Source: Candidatus Persebacteraceae bacterium Df01 (lineage in GTDB: Bacteria; Pseudomonadota; Gammaproteobacteria; Tethybacterales; Persebacteraceae). Taken from it: 64,000 nt of DNA. The notes beneath the pieces were generated by a model, which searched no databases, was not told where the DNA came from, and saw nothing but the letters and a program-made list of their open reading frames with translations. The position numbers were made by a program, and so were the translations under genes. Shown piece after piece: positions 43,167 to 51,971 of the stretch. Positions within the stretch are counted from its first letter, which is position 1, and every line of letters starts with the position of its first letter. The stretch covers positions 236,114 through 300,113 of the forward strand of contig JANQAO010000003.1 of the NCBI GenBank assembly GCA_030386295.1, read 5' to 3'.

Positions 43167-43781
43167 ATGTTCATTGCTTTTTTACAAGGAATTGCGCTTA
43201 ATGCTGGCCTTATCATCGCTATTGGTGCGCAAAATGCCTATGTCATCGCACAAGGAATGGAACGTCGCCATCCGTTTGCCGTCGCTTTCGTTTGTTCCTG
43301 CTGTGACGCACTGCTTATCGGTTGCGGATTGTTGCTCGCTGACGCTGCCGACACTGTTGGTAAAAATGTTTTGGCATCATTAACCCTAGCGGGAGTACTT
43401 TTCTTATTGTGGTTCGGTCTGCGGTCTGCATATGCGGCGCTGTCCGGTCAAATAACACAGACCAGTAGCTACAGCTCCCAGTCATTACGTCGAGCAATCG
43501 TTACCTCACTGGCTTTAAGTTTGCTCAATCCGCACGCCATATTAGATATGACAATTATTTTTGGCGGTGCTGCCGCAACACTACCAGCTGATAACCGGTT
43601 GCCTTTTGCCGTCGGTGGCATGATTCTGTCTTTTGCTTGGTTTTTTACGCTAGCCTATGGCTCAGCACGATTGTCGCCATTACTGACGCGGCCGATAGCA
43701 CAACGGGTTTTAAACGCAATTGTCGCTACCATAATGCTTACAACAGCATTGCTGTTGATAACTCGGCTTCTTAATGACTGA
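43167..43781 (+). CDS. LysE/ArgO family amino-acid exporter
   Basis: A 204-residue inner-membrane exporter with six hydrophobic helices. The start FLQGIALNAGLIIAIGAQNAYVIAQG is the LysE/ArgO hallmark, followed by SCCDALLIGCGLL and the repeat-like SLALSLLNPHAILDMTIIFGG. Basic amino acids such as arginine or lysine are the usual substrates. The amino-acid ABC uptake genes lie just downstream on the same strand, which fits control of basic amino-acid levels. No regulator gene (argP/lysG) is next to it. There is no clear ribosome site; TAGAAT lies 5 nt before the ATG. Confidence 0.9.
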   Translation: MFIAFLQGIALNAGLIIAIGAQNAYVIAQGMERRHPFAVAFVCSCCDALLIGCGLLLADAADTVGKNVLASLTLAGVLFLLWFGLRSAYAALSGQITQTSSYSSQSLRRAIVTSLALSLLNPHAILDMTIIFGGAAATLPADNRLPFAVGGMILSFAWFFTLAYGSARLSPLLTRPIAQRVLNAIVATIMLTTALLLITRLLND

Positions 43782-43867
43782 GCGTAAAGAGTACTGCTGA
43801 TTATTACCCTTATACAATTTTTGTAGACATGATTTTCTAATTGCTGAAAAAGTAGATTGCTCTCTTT

Positions 43868-43876
43868 TGTTATAAT
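43868..43876 (+). promoter_or_regulatory. Extended -10 promoter of the amino-acid ABC genes
   Basis: TGTTATAAT is a perfect extended -10 element (TGN plus TATAAT). It lies about 30 nt before the ATG of the binding protein, leaving space for TAGGAG as ribosome site. Extended -10 promoters do not need a good -35 element, and none is seen. Confidence 0.55.
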
Positions 43877-43906
43877 CAATCCTAATTTTCTAAATAGGAG
43901 AGTCCC

Positions 43907-44665
43907 ATGAAAAATCCCATTGTCGCCATATTAACGGCGTTTTTTATTTTGTTGTCACCAACGGCAACGGCAGCCGATTTGCGTATTGGTGTGGAGGGTG
44001 CCTATCCGCCCTTTTCTGCTGTAGACGAAAAAGGTGAGCTTGTGGGTTTTGATATTGACATTGCCAAGGCACTGTGCTTTGAAATGCGCATGTCTTGTGA
44101 TCTAGTACAACAAGATTGGGATGGCATTATCCCTGCTTTAGAAGCGAAAAAATATGATGCCATTATTGCATCAATGTCTGATACTGAAGAACGACGTGAA
44201 AAAGTTGATTTTACCGAGCACTATTACAAAGATGGCGCCAAATTTGTACGAAAAAAAGGTAGCAACGTTAAAGTATCGTATAAAGGATTGGCCGATAAAA
44301 CTGTAGGCGTTCAGCGTGGTACGGTGACCGACAGCTTTATCACTGAAGAGTTTGAAGGTGCCGTTATTAAGCGCTATGACACACTTGAAAACGCACATCT
44401 AGATCTCACACAAGGACGGCTAGACCTAGTTTTGGCAGACCAATTCGTCCAGCAAGACTGGGTAAACAAAAATTCTGATGAATACGAAACCACTGGCGCA
44501 ACCTACACCAACAGTGAATATTTTGGCAACATCTCCATCGCCGTACGCAAGGGAGAAGATGAATTACGTGAAAAAATCAATGCCGCCATTAAAGCAATTA
44601 GAGAGAATGGTGCTTATAAAGAAATTAACGACAAGTATTTTTCATTTGATATTTACGGACGTTAA
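43907..44665 (+). CDS. Polar amino-acid ABC transporter substrate-binding protein
   Basis: A 252-residue periplasmic receptor of the ArgT/HisJ family. The signal peptide is about 23 residues (ending TATAA). Mature sequence begins DLRIGVEGAYPPFSAVDEKG, then LVGFDIDIAKALCFEM, DWDGIIPALEAKKYDAIIA, SMSDTEERREKVDFTEHYY and GVQRGTVTDSFI. The aromatic and acidic pocket residues suit lysine, arginine, ornithine or histidine. TAGGAG precedes the ATG and an extended -10 promoter lies upstream. Two permease genes follow but no ATPase. Confidence 0.92.
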   Translation: MKNPIVAILTAFFILLSPTATAADLRIGVEGAYPPFSAVDEKGELVGFDIDIAKALCFEMRMSCDLVQQDWDGIIPALEAKKYDAIIASMSDTEERREKVDFTEHYYKDGAKFVRKKGSNVKVSYKGLADKTVGVQRGTVTDSFITEEFEGAVIKRYDTLENAHLDLTQGRLDLVLADQFVQQDWVNKNSDEYETTGATYTNSEYFGNISIAVRKGEDELREKINAAIKAIRENGAYKEINDKYFSFDIYGR

Positions 44666-44704
44666 TATCCAGTACCACCTGCGTTAAATTCGCGTTTCAT
44701 AGCC

Positions 44705-45397
44705 ATGCAACCGTTGCTGGGCTATGAAGCGCGTTTTGTTGCCGGTTTTTTTATCACCTTAGGCGTTGCCGCGATAGCGCTTTTACTTGCTGTACTCTTG
44801 GGACTAGCCGGAGCCGCAGCAAAACTATCCGCCGGAAAAGTGACACAGAGAGTAGCTGGCACATACACCACTGTCGTTCGCGGCATTCCCGAATTACTTT
44901 TTATTTTAGTGGTGTACTACGATTTGCAACGATTGATTAATTTTGCTTATGCGCAGCTGGGAAACGATGGCGGATTTATCATTCCACCATTTTGGGCTGG
45001 TGCTTTGGGTATTGGTATTTTCTATGGCGCCTACATGACTGAAACTTTTCGCGGCGCCATGCTGGCAGTGCCACGCGGTCAACGAGAAGCTGCTTTATCG
45101 TTAGGATTACCTCCCCAGCTGCTTTTTTGGCGAATCATTTTTCCGCAAATGTTGCGCCACGCCTTGCCTGGCATTCGCAACAACTGGCTGGTGCTACTCA
45201 AAGCAACAGCGTTAGTATCAGTTATCGGTCTTTCCGACGATATGATGGCAGTAGCCAACCAGGCCAAAGCCAAAACGCGAGAACCTTTTTTATTTTATTT
45301 TGCCGCTTCTATCGGTTATTTACTGCTCACCGCCGCTTCGGGTACGATATTTAATTTTTTAGAAAAACGTGCTCGGCGAGGGCTTGACGATGCTTGA
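44705..45397 (+). CDS. Amino-acid ABC transporter permease (HisQ/ArtQ-like)
   Basis: A 230-residue inner-membrane permease with about five helices. TYTTVVRGIPELLFILVVYY carries the family's RGxPxLLxLF-like segment, and the cytoplasmic EAA loop is REAALSLGLPPQLLFWRIIF. AYMTETFRGAMLAVPRGQ is also typical. It forms a heterodimer with the next gene's product. It begins 39 nt after the binding-protein gene and ends inside the next gene by 8 nt. Confidence 0.9.
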   Translation: MQPLLGYEARFVAGFFITLGVAAIALLLAVLLGLAGAAAKLSAGKVTQRVAGTYTTVVRGIPELLFILVVYYDLQRLINFAYAQLGNDGGFIIPPFWAGALGIGIFYGAYMTETFRGAMLAVPRGQREAALSLGLPPQLLFWRIIFPQMLRHALPGIRNNWLVLLKATALVSVIGLSDDMMAVANQAKAKTREPFLFYFAASIGYLLLTAASGTIFNFLEKRARRGLDDA

Positions 45398-46112
45398 TTC
45401 TTTTACTCTCATTTTACAGAAGTATGGCACACTCTATCTTACCGGACTTTCAATGACCGTGCAGTTGACGGTGCTATCGTTACTAATTGGCTTCTTCATA
45501 GCATGGCCGCTGGCATTGATGTTGATGGCACGGCAGCGTCCTCACATATACTGGCCAGCACGCAGCTTTGTTTACTATATGACCGGAACTCCAATGTTGA
45601 CACAGTTGTTTTTGGTGTACTTTGGCTTAGGGCAGTTTGAGATGGTGCGCGAAAGCGTTTTGTGGCCAGTGTTACGTGAGCCCTACTGGTGTGCCCTCAT
45701 CGCTTTTTCACTTAATACTGCAGCGTATTCCGCTGAAATTTTTCGTGGTGCAATGGCTAATACGGCAACGGGAGAAATTGATGCAGCACGTGCATTTGGC
45801 ATGGATGGATTGCGTTTATGGTGGCGCATTTTAGCGCCATCGGCATTTCGTCGCGCACTGCCAGCATATGGCAATGAATTAATTTTTCTTATGCACAGCA
45901 CGTCTTTGGCGAGCATTATCACGTTGTTAGATTTGACCGGCGCGGCGCGGGAATCCGCGCGTGGCACTTTTGCATTCAGTGAATCTTATTTCATCGCTAT
46001 CGCGCTATATATGATGTTGACCGGATCCATCGTACTCGCAGTGCGTTTTGCTGAACAGCGGCTACTTGCTCACCTTGGTGATTCTAAAAAATACAAAACA
46101 GCAACAAGGTAA
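45390..46112 (+). CDS. Amino-acid ABC transporter permease (HisM/ArtM-like)
   Basis: Second permease of the uptake system, 240 residues. LYLTGLSMTVQLTVLSLLIG starts the domain; YMTGTPMLTQLFLVYFGLGQ and the EAA loop IDAARAFGMDGLRLWWRILA confirm the HisM family. The ATG at 45390 overlaps the previous stop by 8 nt and has an AGGG nearby, so it is preferred to an earlier in-frame ATG at 45369. The usual next gene, the HisP-type ATPase, is missing; a DsbA-like gene follows instead. Confidence 0.9.
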   Translation: MLDSFTLILQKYGTLYLTGLSMTVQLTVLSLLIGFFIAWPLALMLMARQRPHIYWPARSFVYYMTGTPMLTQLFLVYFGLGQFEMVRESVLWPVLREPYWCALIAFSLNTAAYSAEIFRGAMANTATGEIDAARAFGMDGLRLWWRILAPSAFRRALPAYGNELIFLMHSTSLASIITLLDLTGAARESARGTFAFSESYFIAIALYMMLTGSIVLAVRFAEQRLLAHLGDSKKYKTATR

Positions 46113-46205
46113 AAGATAAAATATTTTTATTTGCTAAAAAAATTAACACACCAATTGCAACACCAGCTTTCTAATTTCACGTGATATAAGCCCGCACGAC
46201 GGCAG

Positions 46206-46211
46206 TATAAT
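46206..46211 (+). promoter_or_regulatory. Putative -10 element of the DsbA-like gene
   Basis: A perfect TATAAT ends 6 nt before the ATG at 46218, with no Shine-Dalgarno sequence between them. This is the clearest case in the window of a predicted leaderless mRNA. Confidence 0.4.
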
Positions 46212-46217
46212 GCTTTT

Positions 46218-46916
46218 ATGAAACACCTTATAGTTATACCTACTTTCATATTGGCAATCGCGCTGACTGCCGACACATTTGTCGCAAATGCTGATGACGA
46301 ACTATCTCTGAGGCAAGAACGGGCATTTCAAGAACTGTTTGATGCTTTTGCCGATGGCGCGGGCAGTGAATCTTTGTTGCATTTGCGCTATGCCTTTGAT
46401 GAAAAATTAATAACCACCGTTATCAATAGTTTATCCATTCACGACAATACACCAATGCTCGGCAAAACAGGACCGTTACTAGTGGAATTTTCTGACTATC
46501 AATGTGGCTATTGCAAACGCATGTACTCGACATTGCAAGAAAAAATAGAAGCAGGGCGAGCACGGGTGCTTGTACTAGAATTCCCGATATTGGGTGAGCT
46601 CTCTGACACAGCGGCACGTTACGCTTTAGCCGCACAGAAGCAACAAAAATATGTCGCTTTTCACGATGCACTCATGCGCCAACACGGAGCAATTACAACG
46701 AATAATTTGAATAAGGTAGCAACAGCGGTTGGTTTGGACTTAACACAACTGCAGGCAGATATAAGCAGTGAAGAGATAGATCAGGAATTGAAAAAAAATT
46801 ATCGCCTAGCGCTATTGCTAAACATACGAGCAACACCTTCTTTTGTAATTAATAACACCATTGTCCGCGGTGCTTTGCAACAAGAAGAATTACAACGGCT
46901 ATTAGAAGGGCAATGA
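46218..46916 (+). CDS. DsbA-family thiol-disulfide oxidoreductase
   Basis: A 232-residue exported thioredoxin-fold protein of the Com1/BdbD/ScsC group. A signal peptide (about 25 residues, ending FVANA) precedes a helical region; the catalytic CxxC is CGYC in VEFSDYQCGYCKRMY, and the cis-proline loop is RATPSFVINN. AARYALAAQKQQKYVAFHDA lies in the inserted helical domain. It probably forms or isomerises disulfides in the periplasm; the redox partner is not nearby. TATAAT ends 6 nt before the ATG. It is a single gene. Confidence 0.88.
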   Translation: MKHLIVIPTFILAIALTADTFVANADDELSLRQERAFQELFDAFADGAGSESLLHLRYAFDEKLITTVINSLSIHDNTPMLGKTGPLLVEFSDYQCGYCKRMYSTLQEKIEAGRARVLVLEFPILGELSDTAARYALAAQKQQKYVAFHDALMRQHGAITTNNLNKVATAVGLDLTQLQADISSEEIDQELKKNYRLALLLNIRATPSFVINNTIVRGALQQEELQRLLEGQ

Positions 46917-47034
46917 CAACCCAACGTTATTGCTGATAGTTAACAGCATGCCAGCCGCAAATTAGCAGGACTGTCGCCACTAACGACAAATGAACAATCG
47001 GCGGTGATTTCTAGGAAAGAATAAGGAGAAAGCA

Positions 47035-47526
47035 ATGACAAATTTCAATACCCCTGATTTGTGTGATGCAATTGAGAGCGCTGGCGATATACCGCAAGCA
47101 ACAGTGGCATTTTCAGATTTTGGCGGCGTTTCGAATTTTTATGGTGCGATTGCCACAGTACTATGCTTTGAAGACAATGGTAAAGTGCGCACGATGTTGG
47201 AAACACAAGGCAATGGACGAGTACTGGTAGTAGATGGCGGTGCATCTAGGCATTGCGCATTGGTAGGCGGTAATTTAGCAGAATTAGCAAAAAAAAATGG
47301 ATGGATGGGAATTATTGTTAATGGTTGTGTGCGCGACACGGAAGAGTTAGCGGCAACCGCTGTGGGCGTTAAAGCCTTAGCGGCCATGCCGAGGCGAAGT
47401 CAAAAACGTGGTAGTGGCGAAACCGATGTAACCGTACAATTTGACGGGTTAACATTTGTGCCTGGGCATTACGTCTATGCCGATGAGGATGGCATTGTTG
47501 TTTGTGAAAAACATCAATCTTTATAA
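47035..47526 (+). CDS. RraA-like protein / HMG aldolase family
   Basis: A 163-residue protein of the RraA fold. FNTPDLCDAIESAGDI begins it, and the substrate-site blocks are VVDGGASRHCALVGGNLAELA, WMGIIVNGCVRDTEELAA, the ALAAMPRRSQKRGSGE strand and GHYVYADEDGIVV. Members are either RraA, an RNase E inhibitor in E. coli, or class II 4-hydroxy-4-methyl-2-oxoglutarate/oxaloacetate aldolases; sequence cannot separate these with confidence. AAGGAGA before the ATG gives a strong start. It is a single gene, convergent with tupC. The gap after it has only a weak TAGGTTT/AAACCTA inverted repeat. Confidence 0.88.
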   Translation: MTNFNTPDLCDAIESAGDIPQATVAFSDFGGVSNFYGAIATVLCFEDNGKVRTMLETQGNGRVLVVDGGASRHCALVGGNLAELAKKNGWMGIIVNGCVRDTEELAATAVGVKALAAMPRRSQKRGSGETDVTVQFDGLTFVPGHYVYADEDGIVVCEKHQSL

Positions 47527-47638
47527 AAAGCGCTCGCCGTAAATTATAAAAATATGAAAAGACATTAAAAATTTTATAAGTAGGTTTCTTCGTACAAAAT
47601 AATTTTAACTTCAAAATAAACCTATTATTATAATTTAA

Positions 47639-48286
47639 TCAAGAATTATGTGACCTTGATAACACATCACTGTCTTGCAGTTCCCACGTTTCTGTAAAAG
47701 GAAAATTACCAATATCATCATGTGCCGCGACGATAACGGTAGCACCTTGTTGCAACATATTTGTAATTAAAGCTTGAGTGAACGTTACGCTATCAGAATC
47801 CATATAGGCGGTCGGTTCGTCTAATAAATATAATTTTGCCTGTGCCGCCCATATTCGCGCCATAGCCAAGCGTTGTTGCATCCCTCCTGATAATTCCTGC
47901 GCTGACGCACCAGCAACATCAACCAATTCCGATTTTTTCAGTGCTGCTTCCACGACGGTTGCCGACTCACCAGCGTAACGAGCAGCGAAACTTATGTTAT
48001 CGCGAACGCTACCAATAAACATGTACGGCGTTTGATGCAGGTATGCTACGCTGCGGATGCCATGCTGAGACGGTTTTTGAGAAAGTCCGTTAAATTTCCA
48101 TGTCATGACCGAATCTGGTCGCAATAAACCGGCAATAATTTTAAGTAACGTTGTTTTGCCACTGCCATTAGCACCGCGCAATAACACACAAGTACCACGG
48201 TGTGCTGCTATTGTTTTTACTGATAAAATTTTCCGCCCGTTATATGATTTTTTCAATCCACGGATAGACAGCAGTGCTTCGCTCAT
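47639..48286 (-). CDS. tupC: Tungstate ABC transporter ATP-binding protein
   Basis: A 215-residue ABC ATPase: Walker A GANGSGKTT, signature LSGGMQQR, Walker B LYLLDEPTAYMD, and a switch histidine in VAAHDD. It overlaps tupB by 4 nt and completes tupA-tupB-tupC. By itself the sequence only shows an importer ATPase; the tungstate assignment rests on the clear TupA. It would power uptake of tungstate, or of molybdate when that is scarce. Confidence 0.85.
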   Translation of the reverse strand: MSEALLSIRGLKKSYNGRKILSVKTIAAHRGTCVLLRGANGSGKTTLLKIIAGLLRPDSVMTWKFNGLSQKPSQHGIRSVAYLHQTPYMFIGSVRDNISFAARYAGESATVVEAALKKSELVDVAGASAQELSGGMQQRLAMARIWAAQAKLYLLDEPTAYMDSDSVTFTQALITNMLQQGATVIVAAHDDIGNFPFTETWELQDSDVLSRSHNS

Positions 48287-48972
48287 TTGCCACCACCTTG
48301 CACAACTGCCAGCAAAGCGCTTGTGCCGAGTGCCAATATTATCAATACCAACCCCAACGCAATACCTTCGGCAAAAGCACCTTTACCCGTTTCTAGTGCG
48401 ATAGCAGTGGTAATGTTACGGGTATGGTGGGCAATGTTACCGCCAACCATCAAAGCGCAACCAACTTCAGAAATTATGCGACCAAATCCTGCAAGCAATG
48501 CCGCCACTAAACCAAATCGGGCTTCACGCAAATCAATTAAAGCTGCTTGAAACCGCCCTGCTCCCAACGTAAATGCTGTTTCGCGAGCACGTGGGTCGTT
48601 TTTTTGCAACGCTGATAAGGCAAAGACAGCCAATACCGGAAAAGCGATAAGCATCTGCCCTACCGCCATCGCTTCGGGCGTGAATAACAATTGCCATGCG
48701 CCCAACGGTCCTTGACGAGAAAATAACATATACAGAAGCAAACCAATCACCACCGTTGGAAAAGATAGAAATCCCTGCAATAACGCAATGCAAAGGCGGC
48801 GTCCGATAAAATTGCTGACGGCGAGCACGTATGCTAGTAACAGCGCAAGCGGTGAGGCCGCCAAAAGCGCCAATACAGACACCCGCAACGATGTGAAAAT
48901 AATCTCCCACAAAGCATCATCGCCGATAAACAGTAACGATAGCGCGTCGGCAGTGGCGTCAGCAATACTCAA
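48283..48972 (-). CDS. tupB: Tungstate ABC transporter permease
   Basis: A 229-residue permease with about five helices. The cytoplasmic loop ARETAFTLGAGRFQAALIDLREA is a degenerate EAA motif. FLSFPTVVIGLLLYMLFSRQGPLG and AGFGRIISEVGCALMVGGNI are characteristic of TupB-type permeases. It lies 12 nt after tupA and overlaps tupC, so it forms part of one operon. It supplies the membrane channel for the oxyanion. Confidence 0.87.
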   Translation of the reverse strand: MSIADATADALSLLFIGDDALWEIIFTSLRVSVLALLAASPLALLLAYVLAVSNFIGRRLCIALLQGFLSFPTVVIGLLLYMLFSRQGPLGAWQLLFTPEAMAVGQMLIAFPVLAVFALSALQKNDPRARETAFTLGAGRFQAALIDLREARFGLVAALLAGFGRIISEVGCALMVGGNIAHHTRNITTAIALETGKGAFAEGIALGLVLIILALGTSALLAVVQGGGK

Positions 48973-48984
48973 TGCCCAAAGCCG

Positions 48985-49827
48985 TTAATTGTTAACGCTG
49001 GGGACAAACAATTGTTCTCCATGATAACGATATTTACCGATGCGCTGCTGAGTTGCAGGCGCAACCAACCAGTCAGCAAAATGCGACGCTAATTCCACTT
49101 GAGTATGCGGGTGCCGTTGTGGATTTACTCGCATAACGCTGTACGGATTGCGTAACAGCGGGAAATTTTCCACTACAATGCGCAAATCAATTTTGTCGCG
49201 AAAAGCAAGATAGGTTCCCCTGTCCGAGAGTGTGTAGGCGCGTAATTCGTTGGCTATCAGCAGCACCTGCCCCATGCCAGTACCTGCAGATACGTACCAA
49301 TCACCTGCAGGAAAAATTGCGAGGTTCTCCCACAACGTGCGTTCTTTTTTGTGAGTTCCAGATTCATCACCACGAGAGATAAAGGAACTTTCTTGTTTCT
49401 TTGAAAGCCTGAATAGTGCATCGGCAATATTCAAACCACCAATGTCAGCTGGATCGTGTGGCGGTCCCACAATGACAAAATCGTTGTACATAACGGCACG
49501 ACGGTCCACACCAAAGCCTTCGGCGATAAAACGTTCTTCATCGTCCGGCGCGTGAGTAAGTAATAAATCCACATCACCGTTTTTTCCTAGTACCAGCGCT
49601 TTGCCACTGCCAACAGCAAGCACACGCACTTCGCAATCACATTGCTTTTTAAAATCCGGCAACAAATAGCCTAGCAGCCCTGAATTTTCGGTGCTAGTGG
49701 TTACCGCTAACAGTAAAGACCTATCTGCGGCGGCAGTGCTTACTGCCGCCGCACAAAGCAAATAACAAAATAATCGCAACAACAACGAGCGCAGATAAAA
49801 AGGCATCTGACCGTTAACAATGAACAT
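48985..49827 (-). CDS. tupA: Tungstate-binding periplasmic protein
   Basis: A 280-residue exported receptor. After a signal peptide (cleavage near AAA-DRS) the mature protein reads LAVTTSTENSGLLGYLLPDF, where the TTST run matches the oxyanion site of TupA. VLAVGSGKALVLGKNGDVDLLL, FGVDRRAVMYNDFVIVGPP and FISRGDESGTHKKERTLWE are further family blocks. Family members bind tungstate very tightly and select it over molybdate. The ATG shares one base with the M48 gene stop (TAATG); a second ATG at 49806 is possible. moaA, moeA and fdhD in the window suggest where the metal goes. Confidence 0.88.
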   Translation of the reverse strand: MFIVNGQMPFYLRSLLLRLFCYLLCAAAVSTAAADRSLLLAVTTSTENSGLLGYLLPDFKKQCDCEVRVLAVGSGKALVLGKNGDVDLLLTHAPDDEERFIAEGFGVDRRAVMYNDFVIVGPPHDPADIGGLNIADALFRLSKKQESSFISRGDESGTHKKERTLWENLAIFPAGDWYVSAGTGMGQVLLIANELRAYTLSDRGTYLAFRDKIDLRIVVENFPLLRNPYSVMRVNPQRHPHTQVELASHFADWLVAPATQQRIGKYRYHGEQLFVPSVNN

Positions 49828-51776
49828 TAGCTTAAACTTGCTTCTGATACTGGAGGCAATGGACAGTCCAACAAGGCAGCATAAGCTCGCAATAATTCTC
49901 CTTCATCAGAATTAATAACGCCATCATGAGCAGCACAGTTAGCAGCACTTTGCAAAAAACGCGCTTTTTGCTGTGATGGCATCGTGTTCAGTCGTCGCAT
50001 AGATAAAGATAATTTTTCTGGTGAAAATGCTTCATCGGAAAATCGCAAGTTAAGTCCCTGCTGTGCCGTAGCAAAAGCAGTTGCCGCCGTTTGAGAGTGT
50101 CCAGCTTGTGCCAACATGGACAAAGCATAGGTCATTGCCTCTTGCGTAGTCGGCAAAGACTCCTTTTTTACCCTGCCAAAATAATCCTGTAAGTGGTGCA
50201 GTAACACCGCCTCTACGCTCCATTCAAACAAATCCACAGCAGCATCAGCAGAGATGAGCGCGAGTACATTGTTGGCAAAGCGCTCATATTGCACCGGCGA
50301 CATAAGCCGCAAAGCCGGAGGTGTACGCAATAACAAAGGTAGACAAACCGCACGCGAAAGACGTACGATTTCTGGCTCTAAACGCATAGTTAATTTATAA
50401 ACGCCAGCATCTGCAAAGTTGTGCAGATGTTCGCACTGGGTGCGACGACAGCCTTCATTATTGCGATCTAGCAACATCGCATACACCAGCGCCCGGGTGG
50501 AATATGAATCACTCAAAGCAGTTTGCAATATTGGCGAGAGGTTGTCAATCACACAACTAGCAGCAGTTAGTGCTGCAGCATGGGTTTTTCCAGCTTGGGT
50601 CGTGAGTTGCGTTGCCTTTTCATTTTTACCAAAAAGCATAGCAAATAAATCCGGCGGTGTTGCTTGTTGTGCTGTGCCTTGCTGGGTTGAGGCGAGATTA
50701 CTGGAAAAATTAGCGGCAGCAGCATGAGTAGTAATCACATCTGGTGAAGCCACAGGCAGTTTATCCAACCCTGTACCAATAGCAGAAGTGCCATCCCATT
50801 GCGGCACAATACGCTGAATACGCTCGTTGAGCGGCGGGTGAGTCGCCATCAGTCCGGAAAACGACATGCCCGCTCCTTTAGCAAAAAACATGTGTGCAAC
50901 TTCTGCCGCTTTAGGATTTTTGAGCATTCCGCTACGCACGCCAATTTTTTGGAGTGCGCCGCCGATGCCGTCAGGATTGCGGGTAAATTGCACAGCACTA
51001 GCGTCAGCTAAAAATTCACGCTGACGGCTAACAGCAGCACGAATCAAGCCACCAAAAAATGCACCGACTGCGCCGATAACAATCAACGCTAATCCTGCCG
51101 CTGGAATCGCCATTGCCGCCGCCCCACCCTCTCTGCTTGACGAACGCGACATAGATAGAAAAAACGATGACCGCAACAAAAAATAGCCTAAATATGACAG
51201 CAACATGATACCGTGAATTATGCCAATCAGACGCATACTAAGTCGCATATCGCCGTTAATAATGTGACTAAATTCGTGCGCGATAACACCTTGCATTTCA
51301 TCTCGACTAAAAGTGCTGAGCGCGCCAGCAGTAACACCAATAACCGCATTGCCAGGTTTGGTACCAGCAGCAAAAGCATTGACAGAGGTGTCGGGGATAA
51401 GATACACCTGCGGCACCGGACAACCTACTGCCAATGCCATTTCACCAACGATATTAAGTAACCGTCGTTCTTCTGGGTGATCAGTGGAAGGAAGTACTAA
51501 CCTCCCGCCCATGCTCTGTGCAACAGCTTCGCCGCCACCAGTATTGAGGGCAATAATTTTGTATATGGAACCGATACTCACCAGCGCCAAAACTCCGACG
51601 GCAACATCTACCAGTAACGGTTTATCTAACGTCGTCGGCGAAGGTGGCTGCCCTAGCATAAGCCAATGCACACCAGCGTAAAGCAACGTAACAAGCCCCA
51701 GCAAAGCGAAAACAAACATCAATACCAGCCAGCTAGTGTTACGTTTAGCTCGATCCTGTGATTCAAAGAAATTCAT
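49827..51776 (-). CDS. M48 family (HtpX-like) metallopeptidase with long C-terminal domain
   Basis: A 649-residue membrane protease. Two helices (about 16-36 and 55-74) come before the zinc site HEFSH (167-171) in MQGVIAHEFSHIINGDMR, and two more helices follow (about 183-205 and 220-245). FLADASAVQFTRNPDGI holds the third zinc ligand region. Beyond the HtpX-like part is a roughly 330-residue soluble domain ending in DGVINSDEGELLRAYAALLD, reminiscent of TerB-like acidic helices. Similar long M48 proteins occur in Gammaproteobacteria; their substrates are unknown. It is just upstream of tupA on the same strand with a one-base overlap, an odd pairing. Confidence 0.85.
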   Translation of the reverse strand: MNFFESQDRAKRNTSWLVLMFVFALLGLVTLLYAGVHWLMLGQPPSPTTLDKPLLVDVAVGVLALVSIGSIYKIIALNTGGGEAVAQSMGGRLVLPSTDHPEERRLLNIVGEMALAVGCPVPQVYLIPDTSVNAFAAGTKPGNAVIGVTAGALSTFSRDEMQGVIAHEFSHIINGDMRLSMRLIGIIHGIMLLSYLGYFLLRSSFFLSMSRSSSREGGAAAMAIPAAGLALIVIGAVGAFFGGLIRAAVSRQREFLADASAVQFTRNPDGIGGALQKIGVRSGMLKNPKAAEVAHMFFAKGAGMSFSGLMATHPPLNERIQRIVPQWDGTSAIGTGLDKLPVASPDVITTHAAAANFSSNLASTQQGTAQQATPPDLFAMLFGKNEKATQLTTQAGKTHAAALTAASCVIDNLSPILQTALSDSYSTRALVYAMLLDRNNEGCRRTQCEHLHNFADAGVYKLTMRLEPEIVRLSRAVCLPLLLRTPPALRLMSPVQYERFANNVLALISADAAVDLFEWSVEAVLLHHLQDYFGRVKKESLPTTQEAMTYALSMLAQAGHSQTAATAFATAQQGLNLRFSDEAFSPEKLSLSMRRLNTMPSQQKARFLQSAANCAAHDGVINSDEGELLRAYAALLDCPLPPVSEASLS

Positions 51777-51926
51777 GAATTTTGTTATTTTACGCCAAAT
51801 TTTATTTTGCCACCACGAGAAAGTATGGCTTGTCCTATAGCCAAAGGAAGCAAAACTTGCTAAAAACAGCCTGCTTGTTTTTAACTTAATTGTAGATATT
51901 TAATGGCATTATTACAGTTATGCGTG

Positions 51927-51935
51927 TGATACAAT
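51927..51935 (+). promoter_or_regulatory. Putative extended -10 promoter of the isc genes
   Basis: TGATACAAT (TGN plus TACAAT) about 36 nt before the iscU ATG. The leader carries TAGGAGA as ribosome site. I see no IscR-type operator palindrome here. Confidence 0.4.
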
Positions 51936-51971
51936 AGATTAGATAAAAGTTTCATAAATAGGAGAAACACT

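Noticed and set aside
47581-47624. TAGGTTT/AAACCTA inverted repeat between the RraA-like gene and tupC
   Set aside because: The 30-nt loop and short AT-rich stem give no credible terminator or operator.
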